DNA of 64,000 nt from Gammaproteobacteria bacterium (GCA_018828125.1 JAHJWB010000003.1:401034-465033), one strand, 5' to 3'; positions 17,529 through 27,467 are shown, counted from the first letter of the stretch. Translations and numbers: made by a program. The notes: generated by a model from the letters alone, not told the origin.

Positions 17529-18826
17529 GCACCGAACATATTTATCGTGTCACCAATGCGGGCTGGTTGCATTGTCATGGTTACCAGATCGAGGATGTCC
17601 CGGCCTGGCCCCGGTTGACGCATACGGCGTTGGTGGTGCTGGACCTGGACGATGTTTTTACCGATGTATGGCGCTTTGAAGGCAAGGCTGATTACGCCTC
17701 AGCGCTGGTTGAAAAACGTGTTCGCACACAAGGCCTCGTAGAGGGGGCCGCGCATATCGTGGTGCACCGTCTGGTCAAGATGCCGGGCGGCTTTCAGGTT
17801 TACTTCACTGCCATCCCATTGGAGCTGTGGCAGCGCTGCACGCAGTGGGCGCAAGAGCAGGCAGACCATTGCCTGGTGATGACAGCACCAGGGCTGTTGT
17901 GCCATGGTGTTTCCAGTGGTCATGCGCGCGTGATGCTGTCGCAGCGGCGGCTGATGTGTTTTGCGCAAACAGAAGAGGGCATGGTCTTCGGCTCCACCCA
18001 GGCGCTGGGCTCTGGCGTATCGGCCATTGGCAGCGCGGCACAGGTGTTGACGGCCAACCAGGGCACGCTGCTGACGCGGCTCGGTTCCGAGGGCGTGGAG
18101 TGGGGCACGATGTGGACCACCAGCACCGCGGACATCGACACCTGTGAGGCTGCTGTGCGCAATGTGTTGGGTGGCGCGCCAAGCGTGATGCCGACCACCG
18201 AGCTAACCATGGGCGGCGATCGTGTGCACACGGTGCTGCCTGAACTTGCAAGAGATGCTGCAGGCCGGCACGCGCTGAACCCGCTGGTGGAACGTGTGGC
18301 GTGGCGCGCCGAGCGCTGGGTGGCTCCCATCACTGTGGTGACGGCGCTGGTTGGCGTGGTGTTGGTGACGCTGGGCGTGCTGGTGGGCCAACTGGCAGAT
18401 CAGCAGCGTGAAGACGGCCAGAGCCAGCGAAGTGAACTGGCAGCGCTGCAGCAACGCATTCAGGCTGTTTCGACGGTTGAAGCACCGCAAAAGCTTTTGC
18501 CGGTGGCGGAGTTCTCGCGGACGCTGGACGAAGGCGCGCGGCATGATCCCGTGGCATTCCTCGCGCTGCTCAAGTCGTCGGCAGGCAAAGACATCCGCAT
18601 ACAGCGCGTGCGCCTGGAGACAGCCACAGGCGTGAACAAGGGTCGCGCGTTCCGCGTAGATGGTGTGATGGCGGCTGGCGCTTCGGCATCGGTGACGCGC
18701 TGGGTATCGCAGATGATTGCGGCCGGTTGGACGCTCAAGGCTGTGGACCCCACCTACACGGGCCAAGGCGCCTTCTCGTACGAGTTGGTGTCGTCGGTCG
18801 CAGCCACAGGAAATGTGAAACCATGA
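17525..18826 (+). CDS. MshI/GspL-like bitopic pilus assembly protein
   Basis: A 433-aa protein in three parts: a cytoplasmic N-terminal domain of about 260 residues, one transmembrane helix at about 266-288, and a periplasmic part. The periplasmic part has a coiled coil (QSQRSELAALQQRIQAV) and a ferredoxin-like PilN/GspL-type domain. In MSHA systems MshI-type proteins fill the PilM/PilN role; here both appear in one chain, as in GspL. It overlaps its neighbours by 4 bp on each side (ATGA), so translation is probably coupled. No catalytic motifs were seen. The role is inferred from layout. Confidence 0.65.
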   Translation: MSTEHIYRVTNAGWLHCHGYQIEDVPAWPRLTHTALVVLDLDDVFTDVWRFEGKADYASALVEKRVRTQGLVEGAAHIVVHRLVKMPGGFQVYFTAIPLELWQRCTQWAQEQADHCLVMTAPGLLCHGVSSGHARVMLSQRRLMCFAQTEEGMVFGSTQALGSGVSAIGSAAQVLTANQGTLLTRLGSEGVEWGTMWTTSTADIDTCEAAVRNVLGGAPSVMPTTELTMGGDRVHTVLPELARDAAGRHALNPLVERVAWRAERWVAPITVVTALVGVVLVTLGVLVGQLADQQREDGQSQRSELAALQQRIQAVSTVEAPQKLLPVAEFSRTLDEGARHDPVAFLALLKSSAGKDIRIQRVRLETATGVNKGRAFRVDGVMAAGASASVTRWVSQMIAAGWTLKAVDPTYTGQGAFSYELVSSVAATGNVKP

Positions 18827-19410
18827 AATTCGCAGCTTTGCTTTTGAATGGCCTTGCCATCCTTTTGTTGGGATGGGGGTTGTATGGCGTGGTTCAGCTG
18901 AGCCAGGCGCGTACGCCGTCGGTGAGGCCCATTTTGACTGAACTGGCCCCCCTGCCTCCAGCCCTGCGCAACGACCAAGCCCGCGTGGTGAATGCTTTTG
19001 ACGCCATGTCGCGCATACAGGCGCAGGCGTCCAGCGCTGGTACCGATCCGCTGGGGTTGATTGCGTTGCCCGTGCCGGGCAGCGAGGTGGTGGGCAGCGT
19101 GCAATTGCCACGTCGCTCGCTGTCATTGCACCTGGACGACCTGTCGGCTGAAACGCAGTCTGTGGTGATTGACGGCCATCTTGCGCGCCAAGGGGCACGG
19201 CTGGACGGTGGCGGCCGCATTGTCCGCGTGCGTCCCAACGAGGCTGTGGTCACCGAGCGCCTGGGTCGCCAGACGCTGACTTTGCCCCAGGGGGATCTGC
19301 GAGTTGGTACTTTGCGATGGGCTGATGGGTCGCTCGCCAGCGTCAATTCGCAAGAGTTCAAGGCGGGTCTTCCGGGCGGCCAACCTGGCCCCATCAGGAC
19401 CCTGCCATGA
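18823..19410 (+). CDS. MshK/PilP-like pilus assembly protein
   Basis: A 195-aa protein with one N-terminal hydrophobic helix (about residues 4-25), a Pro/Ala-rich linker and a C-terminal beta-rich region (IVRVRPNEAVVTERLGRQTLTLPQG) that resembles the HR/PilP-like domain of MshK, GspC and PilP. These proteins contact the secretin from the inner membrane. It overlaps the MshI-like gene by 4 bp and precedes the secretin gene by 106 bp, which matches the I-J-K-L order of MSHA clusters. Confidence 0.68.
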   Translation: MKFAALLLNGLAILLLGWGLYGVVQLSQARTPSVRPILTELAPLPPALRNDQARVVNAFDAMSRIQAQASSAGTDPLGLIALPVPGSEVVGSVQLPRRSLSLHLDDLSAETQSVVIDGHLARQGARLDGGGRIVRVRPNEAVVTERLGRQTLTLPQGDLRVGTLRWADGSLASVNSQEFKAGLPGGQPGPIRTLP

Positions 19411-19516
19411 ACCAACAAGCAATCTGTGCGAGTGTTTTAGGGAGCCTCGTGCACCTTTGTGAACCTCTCGTCCTGAACATTTCAAGAATCACGCTAGCAG
19501 CGCCAAGGACAGTGAC

Positions 19517-21289
19517 ATGAACCATTCTTCGTTTCTCAAGCCCGTGGCGCTGGTATGTGCCGCACTGGTGCTCAGCGGGTGCGCCAACCAGCCCCCGCGC
19601 AGCGCGTCGAGCCTGCCCCCGCCTGACACGGTGGCGGCCGACCAGATGCGCGAACACGCGGCGCAAGAGTCTCAGCGGCTTTTGATCCATCAACAAATGC
19701 TGCTGGCCGAAATGAACAAGGCGGCTGCTGCACCGGTCATTGCGCCCGTGGCCCCTGTGTTTGATCCGCTGGAGGGCAAACTGATCAACGTGGCCATGTC
19801 CAAGGCCAGCATCAGCCAGATCCTGAGTGCGTTTGCCGATGCCGGCAAGCTCAATCTGATCGTGGATCCCAACGTGCTCAAGGGCGGCCAACTGGCGGAC
19901 ATGCACTTGCGCCAGGTCACGCTGCGCGAGGGGTTCAATGAAGTGCTGCGCACGTACGACGTGTCGGGCGAGTTCCGCGGCAACACGCTGCGGGTGAACC
20001 TGACGGAAGAGAAATTCTTTGCCCTGAATTTTCTGAACACCAAGACCAGCATCCAGATGGGTTCTGGCGGCAATGTTTTTGGCAGCGGTAGCTCGGGCGG
20101 AAGCGGTGGGGGCAGCAGCAGCGGTGGGTCGGGCGCACAACAGGGCAGCCTGACGATGTCGGGCTCAGGTGGCAGCAACACCGACCCCTACATGGAGCTG
20201 GAGAACGCCATCAAGGCGGTTTTGGGTGACAACGCACAGGACCGAGCCCTTCAACAGCAGCAACAAAATCTGGGGATCTCGGCCAACGCTGCCTCGCCGT
20301 GGACTGGGACTCCTGGCGCCGCCCGGCCTCCTGTGTTGCCTCAGGCGCCGTTGGCCACGATGGGCGAAGACAGTGGCTTCACGCTGAACAAGATGACCGG
20401 TACGCTGTACATCAAAGCCCGTCCGTCCAAGATGCGCGCTATCGAGAAGATGCTGGCCCAGGTGCACAAGGTGCTGGGCAAGCAGGTGTATGTCGAGGCG
20501 CAGTTGATCGACGTGCAGCTGTCTGACAATTTCGAGTTTGGCGTGGACTGGACGTCGCTACGCAGCCGTCTGGCAGCAGGTTTTGGCTCGTCGCCCATGC
20601 AACTGGGTGGCAGCTCCGGACTGCTGCCCAATGCAGCAAGTGGCTACCCCGCACGTGCTATCTCGATCCCTGCTGCGCTCATCGGTAGCGTCTCGGGCCC
20701 GGCCCTCGGCATGTCGTACCAGGGCAGCAACTATGGGATCGTGATCAATGCGCTGCGCTCTTTCGGCAACCTGAAGGTGCTGTCCAACCCCAACGTGCAG
20801 GTGCGCAATGGCACCCCGGCGCTGCTGTCGGTGGGTACCAGCTCGCGCTATGTGTCGCAGTCTGCGTCCACGCAGACCGTGCCGGGTGGTGGCGCGTCCA
20901 CCACGTCATCGAGCGTGCAGACCGACACCGTTTTCTCGGGCGTGATGGTGGGTGTGCTGCCGATGGTGCGTGACGATGGCCGCATCGAGCTGCTGCTCAA
21001 CCCCATGCAAAGCGATGTAGACCCTGCCAGCCTCCAGCTGGTGGCGGTGGGCGGTGAAAACCTGGTATCGCTGCCCAAGGTCAGCTACAAGGGGTTGACC
21101 ACCACGCTCAACGTGGGGGACGGTGATGTGGTGGTGGTGGGTGGTTTGATCGACCAACGCTCGTCCAACAACGACCGCGGCGCGCCAGGCATTTCTGATG
21201 TGCCGGTGCTGGGCAAGTTGCTGGGTAATGAGAACAAGGTGCACGGCAGCCGAGAGTTGGTCATCGTTTTGCGGGTGCGTGTGCTATGA
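19517..21289 (+). CDS. mshL: Outer-membrane secretin (MshL/PilQ/GspD family)
   Basis: A 590-aa secretin that forms the outer-membrane channel for the pilus. It starts with a lipoprotein signal with the lipobox LSGC (Cys about residue 22). An STN-like/N-domain region follows (SKASISQILSAFADAGKLNL), then a long Gly/Ser-rich linker at roughly residues 175-215. The conserved secretin core starts at KQVYVEAQLIDVQLSDNFEFG and ends with VPVLGKLLGNENKVHGSRELV. It overlaps the next gene by 4 bp. Family membership is strong; the MshL name follows from synteny with the other Msh-like genes. Confidence 0.92.
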   Translation: MNHSSFLKPVALVCAALVLSGCANQPPRSASSLPPPDTVAADQMREHAAQESQRLLIHQQMLLAEMNKAAAAPVIAPVAPVFDPLEGKLINVAMSKASISQILSAFADAGKLNLIVDPNVLKGGQLADMHLRQVTLREGFNEVLRTYDVSGEFRGNTLRVNLTEEKFFALNFLNTKTSIQMGSGGNVFGSGSSGGSGGGSSSGGSGAQQGSLTMSGSGGSNTDPYMELENAIKAVLGDNAQDRALQQQQQNLGISANAASPWTGTPGAARPPVLPQAPLATMGEDSGFTLNKMTGTLYIKARPSKMRAIEKMLAQVHKVLGKQVYVEAQLIDVQLSDNFEFGVDWTSLRSRLAAGFGSSPMQLGGSSGLLPNAASGYPARAISIPAALIGSVSGPALGMSYQGSNYGIVINALRSFGNLKVLSNPNVQVRNGTPALLSVGTSSRYVSQSASTQTVPGGGASTTSSSVQTDTVFSGVMVGVLPMVRDDGRIELLLNPMQSDVDPASLQLVAVGGENLVSLPKVSYKGLTTTLNVGDGDVVVVGGLIDQRSSNNDRGAPGISDVPVLGKLLGNENKVHGSRELVIVLRVRVL

Positions 21290-22266
21290 GCCTCATCCAC
21301 GATGCGCTCAAGTCCATGGATGCGCCGCAACAAGACCCCAAGCTGGTGCTGGCGCGCGCGCCTGCCACGGCACCGCGTCGTCGTCCCGCATGGCTGGATG
21401 CCGTGCTGGCGTTTGTGATTGTGGTGGGGGCGGGCGTGGTGGGCTGGCTCACCTGGCAAAGCCTGGTCAAGCCCCGTGCAGACCTGTCGCCCGTGGCCGC
21501 AGCTCCGGTCAATACGGTAGTGCAGCCGGTCGCATCGCCCTCTATAGCTTCGCCCGCTGCCGGCGTGTCGCCATCGCAAGCTGAATCCGTTGCACAGACG
21601 CCCGCAGCGGCGACGATGGTTGCGGATGCACCGGCCGCACCCGTAGCATCGCCGACACCGATTGTTGCGCCAGTCAGAGTGGCCATGCAGTCAGCTGCGT
21701 CCGTTGCTCCTTCGGCCCCCACTGCATCGGCAACGCCCAAGGTTTCTATTGCGGCTGTGGCGATAGAGCCCGCCGCGACGTCAGCCACGCGTGCATCCGT
21801 AGCACAGGTGATGCCTCGGCCTGCTTCGCAGCGGCAAACACGGTCCGGCGGGCCGTCTGTGCCCGTGGAACCAGCACCGGTTGCGGCACCCGTGGTGGAT
21901 GAGACCCCGGTGGAGTTGGTTTTTGCCCGTTATGTGACTGCAATGAAAGAAGGCCGCGATGCCGATGCGGAGCGTGCGTTGGGCACTCTCAAAGAGCGTC
22001 TTCCCGCCGGATCCATCGGCTTGCTGCGCGCACAGGCCTGGTATGACTTGCGAGCAGGGCGGGATGCAGCGGCGGCCGATGGCTACCGGGCCATCATCGA
22101 ACGCATGCCAGGCGACGAGGAAGCCGCCATCAATCTGGCCAGCATTCAGGCCCGGCAGCAAAAGCCTGAAGAAGCCCGTGCAACCCTGGATGCGGCAGTG
22201 CGCCTGCAGCCCGACTCGGTCGCGCTGCGCGCGGCCCTGGCCCAGTTCACTCCATCGGCGCGGTGA
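21286..22266 (+). CDS. MshN-like TPR protein
   Basis: A 326-aa bitopic protein. It starts MSLIHDALKSMD, a typical MshN/GspB-like amino end, has one transmembrane helix at about residues 36-58, a long Ala/Pro/Val-rich periplasmic linker (about 65-200), and C-terminal helical repeats consistent with TPRs (about 205-325; for example a QAWYDLRAGRDAAAADGYRA unit). In MSHA clusters MshN lies beside MshM. It is encoded between the secretin and the MshM-like ATPase, overlapping the former by 4 bp. Confidence 0.72.
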   Translation: MSLIHDALKSMDAPQQDPKLVLARAPATAPRRRPAWLDAVLAFVIVVGAGVVGWLTWQSLVKPRADLSPVAAAPVNTVVQPVASPSIASPAAGVSPSQAESVAQTPAAATMVADAPAAPVASPTPIVAPVRVAMQSAASVAPSAPTASATPKVSIAAVAIEPAATSATRASVAQVMPRPASQRQTRSGGPSVPVEPAPVAAPVVDETPVELVFARYVTAMKEGRDADAERALGTLKERLPAGSIGLLRAQAWYDLRAGRDAAAADGYRAIIERMPGDEEAAINLASIQARQQKPEEARATLDAAVRLQPDSVALRAALAQFTPSAR

Positions 22267-22269
22267 CGA

Positions 22270-23748
22270 ATGACAGTCAGCTCCATCTATGCAACGCTGG
22301 GTTTGTCGCGCAACCCCTTTCCTCCCACACCGGATGCGGGGTCGTATTTCTTTACGCCCCGCTTGGAAGAGGACTTTGCAGAAATCGTCCACTGCATCGA
22401 AGCCCGCAAAGGTTTTGTACTGCTGACGGGAGAAGTGGGGCTGGGCAAGAGCACGCTGGTGCGGCGCTTGCTAGACACGTTGCAGGACAAGAACTGCCAT
22501 TCGGCACTGATCTTGAACACGTTCCTGCAAGACAGTGCTTTGCTGTCGGCCATCCAGGCTGACTTCGGCTTGCCGTCCACCGAGTCGGTAGACCAGGGCC
22601 TCGCGCATCTGACCGAGTTTTTGATTGCCAAACACCAGGCGGGCGATATCAACTTGCTGGTGATAGACGACGCGCAGAACCTGAGCGTTGATTCGCTTGA
22701 GCTGGTGCGCTTGCTGTGCAACCTGGAAACCGGGCAGGAGAAGCTGCTCCAGATTCTGCTGGTGGGCCAGCCAGAGCTGGAAGAGACGCTGGCAACGCCA
22801 GAGCTCCGGCAGCTCAAGAGTCGCATCGTCAAACATGCGCGCCTCAATGGTCTGCAGAAGGACGAATTGGCGCGGTACTTTGACTTTCGTGTCAACGCGG
22901 CGGGAGCCGAAGGGCGCCTGTCCATCGAGCCTGCTGCGGTCGATGCGCTGCACCGTGCCACGCAGGGCAACCTGCGGCGCATCCATCTGGTGCTGGACCG
23001 CTGCCTTTATGGACTGGCGAGCACAAAGGGCTCGATGGTCACGCCTGCTCTGATTCAGCGCGCCGTTGCGGATTTGCCTGCTCTGGGCGATGAGGCCAAA
23101 ACTGCGGCAGGGTCTGCCGTGCCCCGCAACCGCAAGGCCTGGATTCTTGCGGGCCTGCTGGCTGGGACCACGGCCACGGTGGCAATCGCCAGCTTTGGTC
23201 TGGTTTCACAGCAGGCCAGCGCTCCAGTCGCACCGGCCGAGGCAGTGGCGACAGCGGCAGTTGAACCGACACCGGTGCTTGCCAGCGCAGCAAAGGTTCC
23301 TGCACCGGTGGTCGCTGCGGCGCCCGTGCAAGCGGTGGCACAGTCCGCCGAGGTTTCTCCCCGTCGGTCCTGCGAGATCCAGCTGGAGGCGCTGGCGACC
23401 CCTGGCGAAGTGGTGCACGCCCAGCGCCTGCCCGATAACGTAGGCGGCAGCTGGCAGCCCTCTACCCGGTTCTGCCGCTTTGCGGTGGGGCAGGAGTCGT
23501 GGGTCGCCTGGCTGGGCCGCGATGACGCGCTCCATATCGTGGCTGCGCAGCAGGCAACACGCAAAGTGCAAGCACGGCTCAAGAGCATGGGCCTGCTCGA
23601 CCCGCGTGAGCCGGACGATGGCTTTTTTGGTTCCAAGACTGGGGAGGCGCTCGCCCGCTTTCAGCAGCAACACGGTTTGGCTCCTACGGGCAAGCCTGAC
23701 GATCTGACCTTCTTACTTTTGGAGCACCAGGATGCATCCCCCCGCTGA
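22270..23748 (+). CDS. MshM/ExeA-like AAA ATPase with peptidoglycan-binding domain
   Basis: A 492-aa protein in three parts. The N-terminal AAA ATPase has Walker A GEVGLGKSTL at about residue 55 and Walker B LLVIDDAQN at about 132. A transmembrane helix follows at about 292-314. The C-terminal periplasmic region has a peptidoglycan_binding_1-like segment (GFFGSKTGEALARFQQQHGL). ExeA/GspA and MshM proteins use this architecture to help the secretin cross the cell wall. The start is 3 bp after the preceding stop. It overlaps the MshE gene by 17 bp. Confidence 0.85.
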   Translation: MTVSSIYATLGLSRNPFPPTPDAGSYFFTPRLEEDFAEIVHCIEARKGFVLLTGEVGLGKSTLVRRLLDTLQDKNCHSALILNTFLQDSALLSAIQADFGLPSTESVDQGLAHLTEFLIAKHQAGDINLLVIDDAQNLSVDSLELVRLLCNLETGQEKLLQILLVGQPELEETLATPELRQLKSRIVKHARLNGLQKDELARYFDFRVNAAGAEGRLSIEPAAVDALHRATQGNLRRIHLVLDRCLYGLASTKGSMVTPALIQRAVADLPALGDEAKTAAGSAVPRNRKAWILAGLLAGTTATVAIASFGLVSQQASAPVAPAEAVATAAVEPTPVLASAAKVPAPVVAAAPVQAVAQSAEVSPRRSCEIQLEALATPGEVVHAQRLPDNVGGSWQPSTRFCRFAVGQESWVAWLGRDDALHIVAAQQATRKVQARLKSMGLLDPREPDDGFFGSKTGEALARFQQQHGLAPTGKPDDLTFLLLEHQDASPR

Positions 23749-25480
23749 ATCACTGCTGGAGACCTCAGGCCAGTCAACGCCAACATCTGGTGTGTCTGCT
23801 GCTGATCGCCTGGCGGTCCTCAGAGAAAAAAGCCCATCGCTGGGGGCCGCGCTGGTGAACGCCGGTCTGGTGTCGGCCGTGACCATCGACTACGTCTTGC
23901 AAAAGCAAAAGATCGAGAAGGTGCCTATGGGCAACCTTCTGGTGGAACTGGGTTTTGCCAGCGCCAACGAAGTGGCGCGGCAACTGGCAGGACAGCGTGG
24001 CCTGCAGTTTGTCAACGCCAGTGAAATGCCCGAGCCCGATACCGCGGTGGCTGGCTTGTTCAACCGTGCCTTGTGCCTCAACTACGGGTTCTTGCCCGTC
24101 CGTGAAAACGACGAAGGCTTGATAGACGTCGTGCTGGGAGATGCGCAGCCTGATGCAGTGACCGAGCTGGTGCAGCGCAAGCTGGGCAAGGGCTGCCACT
24201 TCTACCAGGGTGAGTTCGACAGCGTTGCGCAGGCCATTCAACAGCACTACTACTTTGCGGAGCATCCTCCAGCCCGGCTGATCGAAAGCGAGGTCCGCAA
24301 GCTCGAAGCCGACGTGGACCGTGCCTACAGCCCTGCGCGGCTGCTTGAGCACATGCTGCATCTGGCCGTGCGCGAGCGCGCAACGGACATCCACTTGGCA
24401 CCCACGGCGCGCAGCCGCTCGGTGTTGCTTCGGGTGGACGGTGTACTGCGACCAGTGTTTGCGCTGTCGCCCGCTTTGGATCGCCTTGTTGTGTATGTCA
24501 AGTTGCAGGCTGACATGGACGCCAGCGAGCAGCGCTTGCCGCAGGACGGCAGCTTTACCGCTGTGGTAATGGAGCACAACTTCACCATTCGTGTGTCGAC
24601 GCTGATCTCTGAATTTGGCGAACGCATGGTGCTGCGTTTGCTGCCAGAGCGCAGCAGCCTGGATAAGCTGGCCGACCTGGGGTTTATGGAGGAAGACGTA
24701 GCCGTGATGGCCAAGGCGTTTTCGCGGCCCCACGGGTTGATCCTCATCACCGGGCCCACGGGGTCGGGCAAAAGCACCACCCTGCACGCAGCGTTGCGCA
24801 TGCAGCCGCTCATCGAACGAAACGTGCTGACCGTGGAAGACCCGGTGGAGTACCGCGTGCCTGTGGCCTGCCAGACCGAAGTCAACCGCAGGGCAGGGTA
24901 TGAGTTTGCCAACGCCATGCGGCACTTCTTGCGGCATGACCCGGACATCATTCTGGTAGGCGAAATCCGCGATTCGGAGACAGCACGGGCTGCGCTGGAT
25001 GCGTCGTCCACAGGCCATCTGGTGTTGTCCACGCTGCACGTAGGGACCATCTTCGGCGTCATGCCCCGGCTCAAGCTGCTGGGCGTGGACACGGAGACGA
25101 TTGCCGAGAACCTGGTGGCCGTTATCAACCAGCGCCTGGTTCGCCGGATTTGCCCTCACTGCGCCACTCCACGCCAGGCAACAGATGATGAACGCCGCTG
25201 GCTGGGCAAGGGGCAAGCCGATGACGGCGTGCAGGTGTTCCACGGAGCAGGTTGCCAGCACTGCCGGGATACAGGTTATCTGGGCCGACTTCCGGTGTAC
25301 GAGATGCTGGTTGTGAACCGTGACTTGGCGGACGCCATTGCTTCGGACGCCACGCGCGCCGAAATCCGCCAACGTGCGATGGGTGCGGGCATGCGCCCAA
25401 TCTTGACGTTGGCGCGAAACCGGGTTCTGGCGGGCGAGACCACGATGGAAGAAATCCTGCGCACGGTGGGCGAGGACTGA
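23732..25480 (+). CDS. mshE: MshE-type pilus extension ATPase (GspE/PilB family)
   Basis: A 582-aa hexameric motor ATPase. The N-terminal MshEN/GspE-N domain (about residues 20-160; QKIEKVPMGNLLVELGF) is the region that binds c-di-GMP in MshE homologues. The motor domain carries Walker A GPTGSGKSTT at about 340, an Asp box, Walker B ILVGEIRD and the His box LVLSTLH. A tetracysteine zinc site follows (CPHC...CQHC). It powers filament assembly with the adjacent MshG platform protein. Whether the c-di-GMP motif is intact was not resolved. Confidence 0.92.
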   Translation: MHPPAESLLETSGQSTPTSGVSAADRLAVLREKSPSLGAALVNAGLVSAVTIDYVLQKQKIEKVPMGNLLVELGFASANEVARQLAGQRGLQFVNASEMPEPDTAVAGLFNRALCLNYGFLPVRENDEGLIDVVLGDAQPDAVTELVQRKLGKGCHFYQGEFDSVAQAIQQHYYFAEHPPARLIESEVRKLEADVDRAYSPARLLEHMLHLAVRERATDIHLAPTARSRSVLLRVDGVLRPVFALSPALDRLVVYVKLQADMDASEQRLPQDGSFTAVVMEHNFTIRVSTLISEFGERMVLRLLPERSSLDKLADLGFMEEDVAVMAKAFSRPHGLILITGPTGSGKSTTLHAALRMQPLIERNVLTVEDPVEYRVPVACQTEVNRRAGYEFANAMRHFLRHDPDIILVGEIRDSETARAALDASSTGHLVLSTLHVGTIFGVMPRLKLLGVDTETIAENLVAVINQRLVRRICPHCATPRQATDDERRWLGKGQADDGVQVFHGAGCQHCRDTGYLGRLPVYEMLVVNRDLADAIASDATRAEIRQRAMGAGMRPILTLARNRVLAGETTMEEILRTVGED

Positions 25481-25500
25481 GCCTTTTGGCGAAAGCGACA

Positions 25501-26772
25501 ATGGCCACTCTCAATACCTACTATTACCGCGTACTGCTGCCGCACGGCAGGGTTCGCTCGGGCATGTTGCGCCTGGCGGTCAAGCGTGAGCTGTCCGTGC
25601 GCATGCGCATTGAATCGGAGACTGACGGAACGGTGCTAAGCCTGTGGCGCTTTCCGGCGTGGCTGGCCTTCTTCTCCGAGATGCTCATGCATCTGTTTCG
25701 GCGACAGGTGCGAGGTGAGGATCTGGCGGGGTTTCTGCGCGATATGGGGCTGATGATGCGCGCTGGTGTGCCCGCGCTTGACGCACTGCAGACACTTGTG
25801 GATGAAAGCGACACGAGCGAGAACCGTGCCATGGCCTATGTGGCGCGCAACATGCTGGATGACTTGAATGCGGGCGTTGGAATGACGGAGGCATTCAACC
25901 GGCATCCGGACGTATTCCCGGAGACTGTGCGCAACCTCGTTTCCATCGGCGACCAAACCGGTACGCTGGATCGCATGCTGGGAGAAGCCGCAGAGCATGT
26001 GGAGCGCATGATCAATATCAAGCGCGACATCAAGACCGCGCTCATCTACCCCGCCTTTGTATTCGCCACCATCATCGGGGTGGCGATTTTCTGGATCTAC
26101 TACGTCGTGCCCAGCATGGCTCGGCTGTTCAAACAAATGCAGGCCAAGTTGCCTCCCATCACCGAGGGGTTGGTGTCGTTTGCCAATCTGCTATCGACCC
26201 ACCTGCCATGGGTGCTGCTGGTCGTGGCTGTGGTGGTTATCACCGGTACGGTGATATTTCGTCGGTCGGAGAGATTCCAGTTGGCAACTTACACCCTGCT
26301 GCATCGTCTGCCGATCGCTCGCACGCTGCTGGTGTCTTCGGGCATGGCCCACGTGACAGAACACCTGTCCATCCTGGTGCGCGCCGGGGTAGACCTGGTT
26401 TCCAGCCTGCGCATCCTGGGGCGAGCCACCAAAAACCGCTATTACCGTACCCGCCTGATACAGGTGGCGGAGTCGGTGTCGCGTGGGGAGTCGGTGTCGT
26501 CCTCCATGCGCCGCACGGGCGGCTTCCCAGCCATGGCTGTGCGCATGATCTCGGTGGGCGAGGAGTCAGGCAGTCTGGACCAGCAGCTTGCGCACCTGGC
26601 CAGCGACTATCGCAAGCGCTTGGAAGTGGTTGTGAAGTCACTGGCCGAAATCCTCAAGCCGCTGATCATCCTGGTCGCCGGTGGCCTGTTCCTGTTTCTT
26701 ATCGTGGCGCTGCTGCTGCCGGTGTACGACTTGGTGCGTCAATCGGTCGGCCAGACCATGGGAGGTGGGTGA
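25501..26772 (+). CDS. mshG: MshG-type pilus platform protein (GspF/PilC family)
   Basis: A polytopic inner-membrane platform protein of about 423 aa with two GspF repeats. The first includes LAGFLRDMGLMMRAGVPALDAL and the second HLSILVRAGVDLVSSL. Each is followed by hydrophobic helices, including a strong C-terminal one (LIILVAGGLFLFLIVALLL). It works with the MshE ATPase, whose gene ends 20 bp upstream. A TTG at 25486 in the same frame has a better-spaced GAGGA ribosome site and would add five residues, so the exact start is uncertain. Confidence 0.92.
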   Translation: MATLNTYYYRVLLPHGRVRSGMLRLAVKRELSVRMRIESETDGTVLSLWRFPAWLAFFSEMLMHLFRRQVRGEDLAGFLRDMGLMMRAGVPALDALQTLVDESDTSENRAMAYVARNMLDDLNAGVGMTEAFNRHPDVFPETVRNLVSIGDQTGTLDRMLGEAAEHVERMINIKRDIKTALIYPAFVFATIIGVAIFWIYYVVPSMARLFKQMQAKLPPITEGLVSFANLLSTHLPWVLLVVAVVVITGTVIFRRSERFQLATYTLLHRLPIARTLLVSSGMAHVTEHLSILVRAGVDLVSSLRILGRATKNRYYRTRLIQVAESVSRGESVSSSMRRTGGFPAMAVRMISVGEESGSLDQQLAHLASDYRKRLEVVVKSLAEILKPLIILVAGGLFLFLIVALLLPVYDLVRQSVGQTMGGG

Positions 26773-26888
26773 TGGTTCCGGCACTCATTTTTATGACCCT
26801 AAAAGTTCGTCGTCCGTCGGGTTTGGCGGATCCGTCTGAGAACCTACATTTTGGCGAGGCCTGTCCGTTCTTTCGGGCGGGAGATTGA

Positions 26889-27467
26889 ATGCGCAAGCCC
26901 GTTTTGATCGGTGGCGGCCTGGGGCTGCTGCTGTTGGCTGTAATTGCCGGCGCTTTGTGGATTGATCGCAATCCGCCCGGCCCAGTTGCTGCTGTGGTGG
27001 CTGCTCGGACCACGAGTCCCCGCATTGCGTCTTCTGCTCCAACGTCCCCCGCGACTGCAATGTCCCCCAGTGCGGGGCATGGCAATGCGCCGGCGGATGC
27101 GTCCAGGCAGGAACGCCGCCGTCGCCTGGCCGAAGTGCGCGCCGAGTTCAGGGCGTTAAGCGCTCAAGGAGCTCAGGCATCACCCCAAAAAATGCGGGCG
27201 CTGGTGGATGAGTTGGAAGCGTTATCCGGCCCCAGTTTCGATCCGCGTTATTTCCAATCGTTGCGCACCATGCTCGATCTGAACGCCAAGTTACAGGTGC
27301 TCAATGCGGAACTGCAATCCCTGATTAAGAGCAAGGCACCCAAGGATGCAGCCCGGCAGGAGGTTGTCCTGGCCGAAATGCGCGCGCTGGGCGAACGCGT
27401 GGCTGCGGAAGCCAAAGCCATGCAGGCATTCGTGCCCAGGCCGACGCCGGGGGGCAAGGTGCCATGA
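26889..27467 (+). CDS. MshF-like bitopic protein
   Basis: A 192-aa protein with a basic start, one N-terminal transmembrane helix (VLIGGGLGLLLLAVIAGALW, residues about 5-24), a Pro/Ser/Ala-rich linker and a helical C-terminal half with coiled-coil character (RRRLAEVRAEFRAL; LNAKLQVLNAELQSLI). Position between MshG and the pilin genes matches MshF in MSHA clusters; sequence similarity to MshF is not certain. A GGGAG site precedes ATG 26889. The 116 bp before it show nothing notable. Confidence 0.6.
   Translation: MRKPVLIGGGLGLLLLAVIAGALWIDRNPPGPVAAVVAARTTSPRIASSAPTSPATAMSPSAGHGNAPADASRQERRRRLAEVRAEFRALSAQGAQASPQKMRALVDELEALSGPSFDPRYFQSLRTMLDLNAKLQVLNAELQSLIKSKAPKDAARQEVVLAEMRALGERVAAEAKAMQAFVPRPTPGGKVP

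Noticed and set aside
20060-20160. The Gly/Ser-rich stretch in the secretin as an assembly artefact or separate repeat element
   Set aside because: The frame is intact and such linkers occur naturally in secretins.
23774-25501. A 575-codon minus-strand open frame across the MshE ATPase gene
   Set aside because: Antisense of an ATPase gene with intact Walker motifs.
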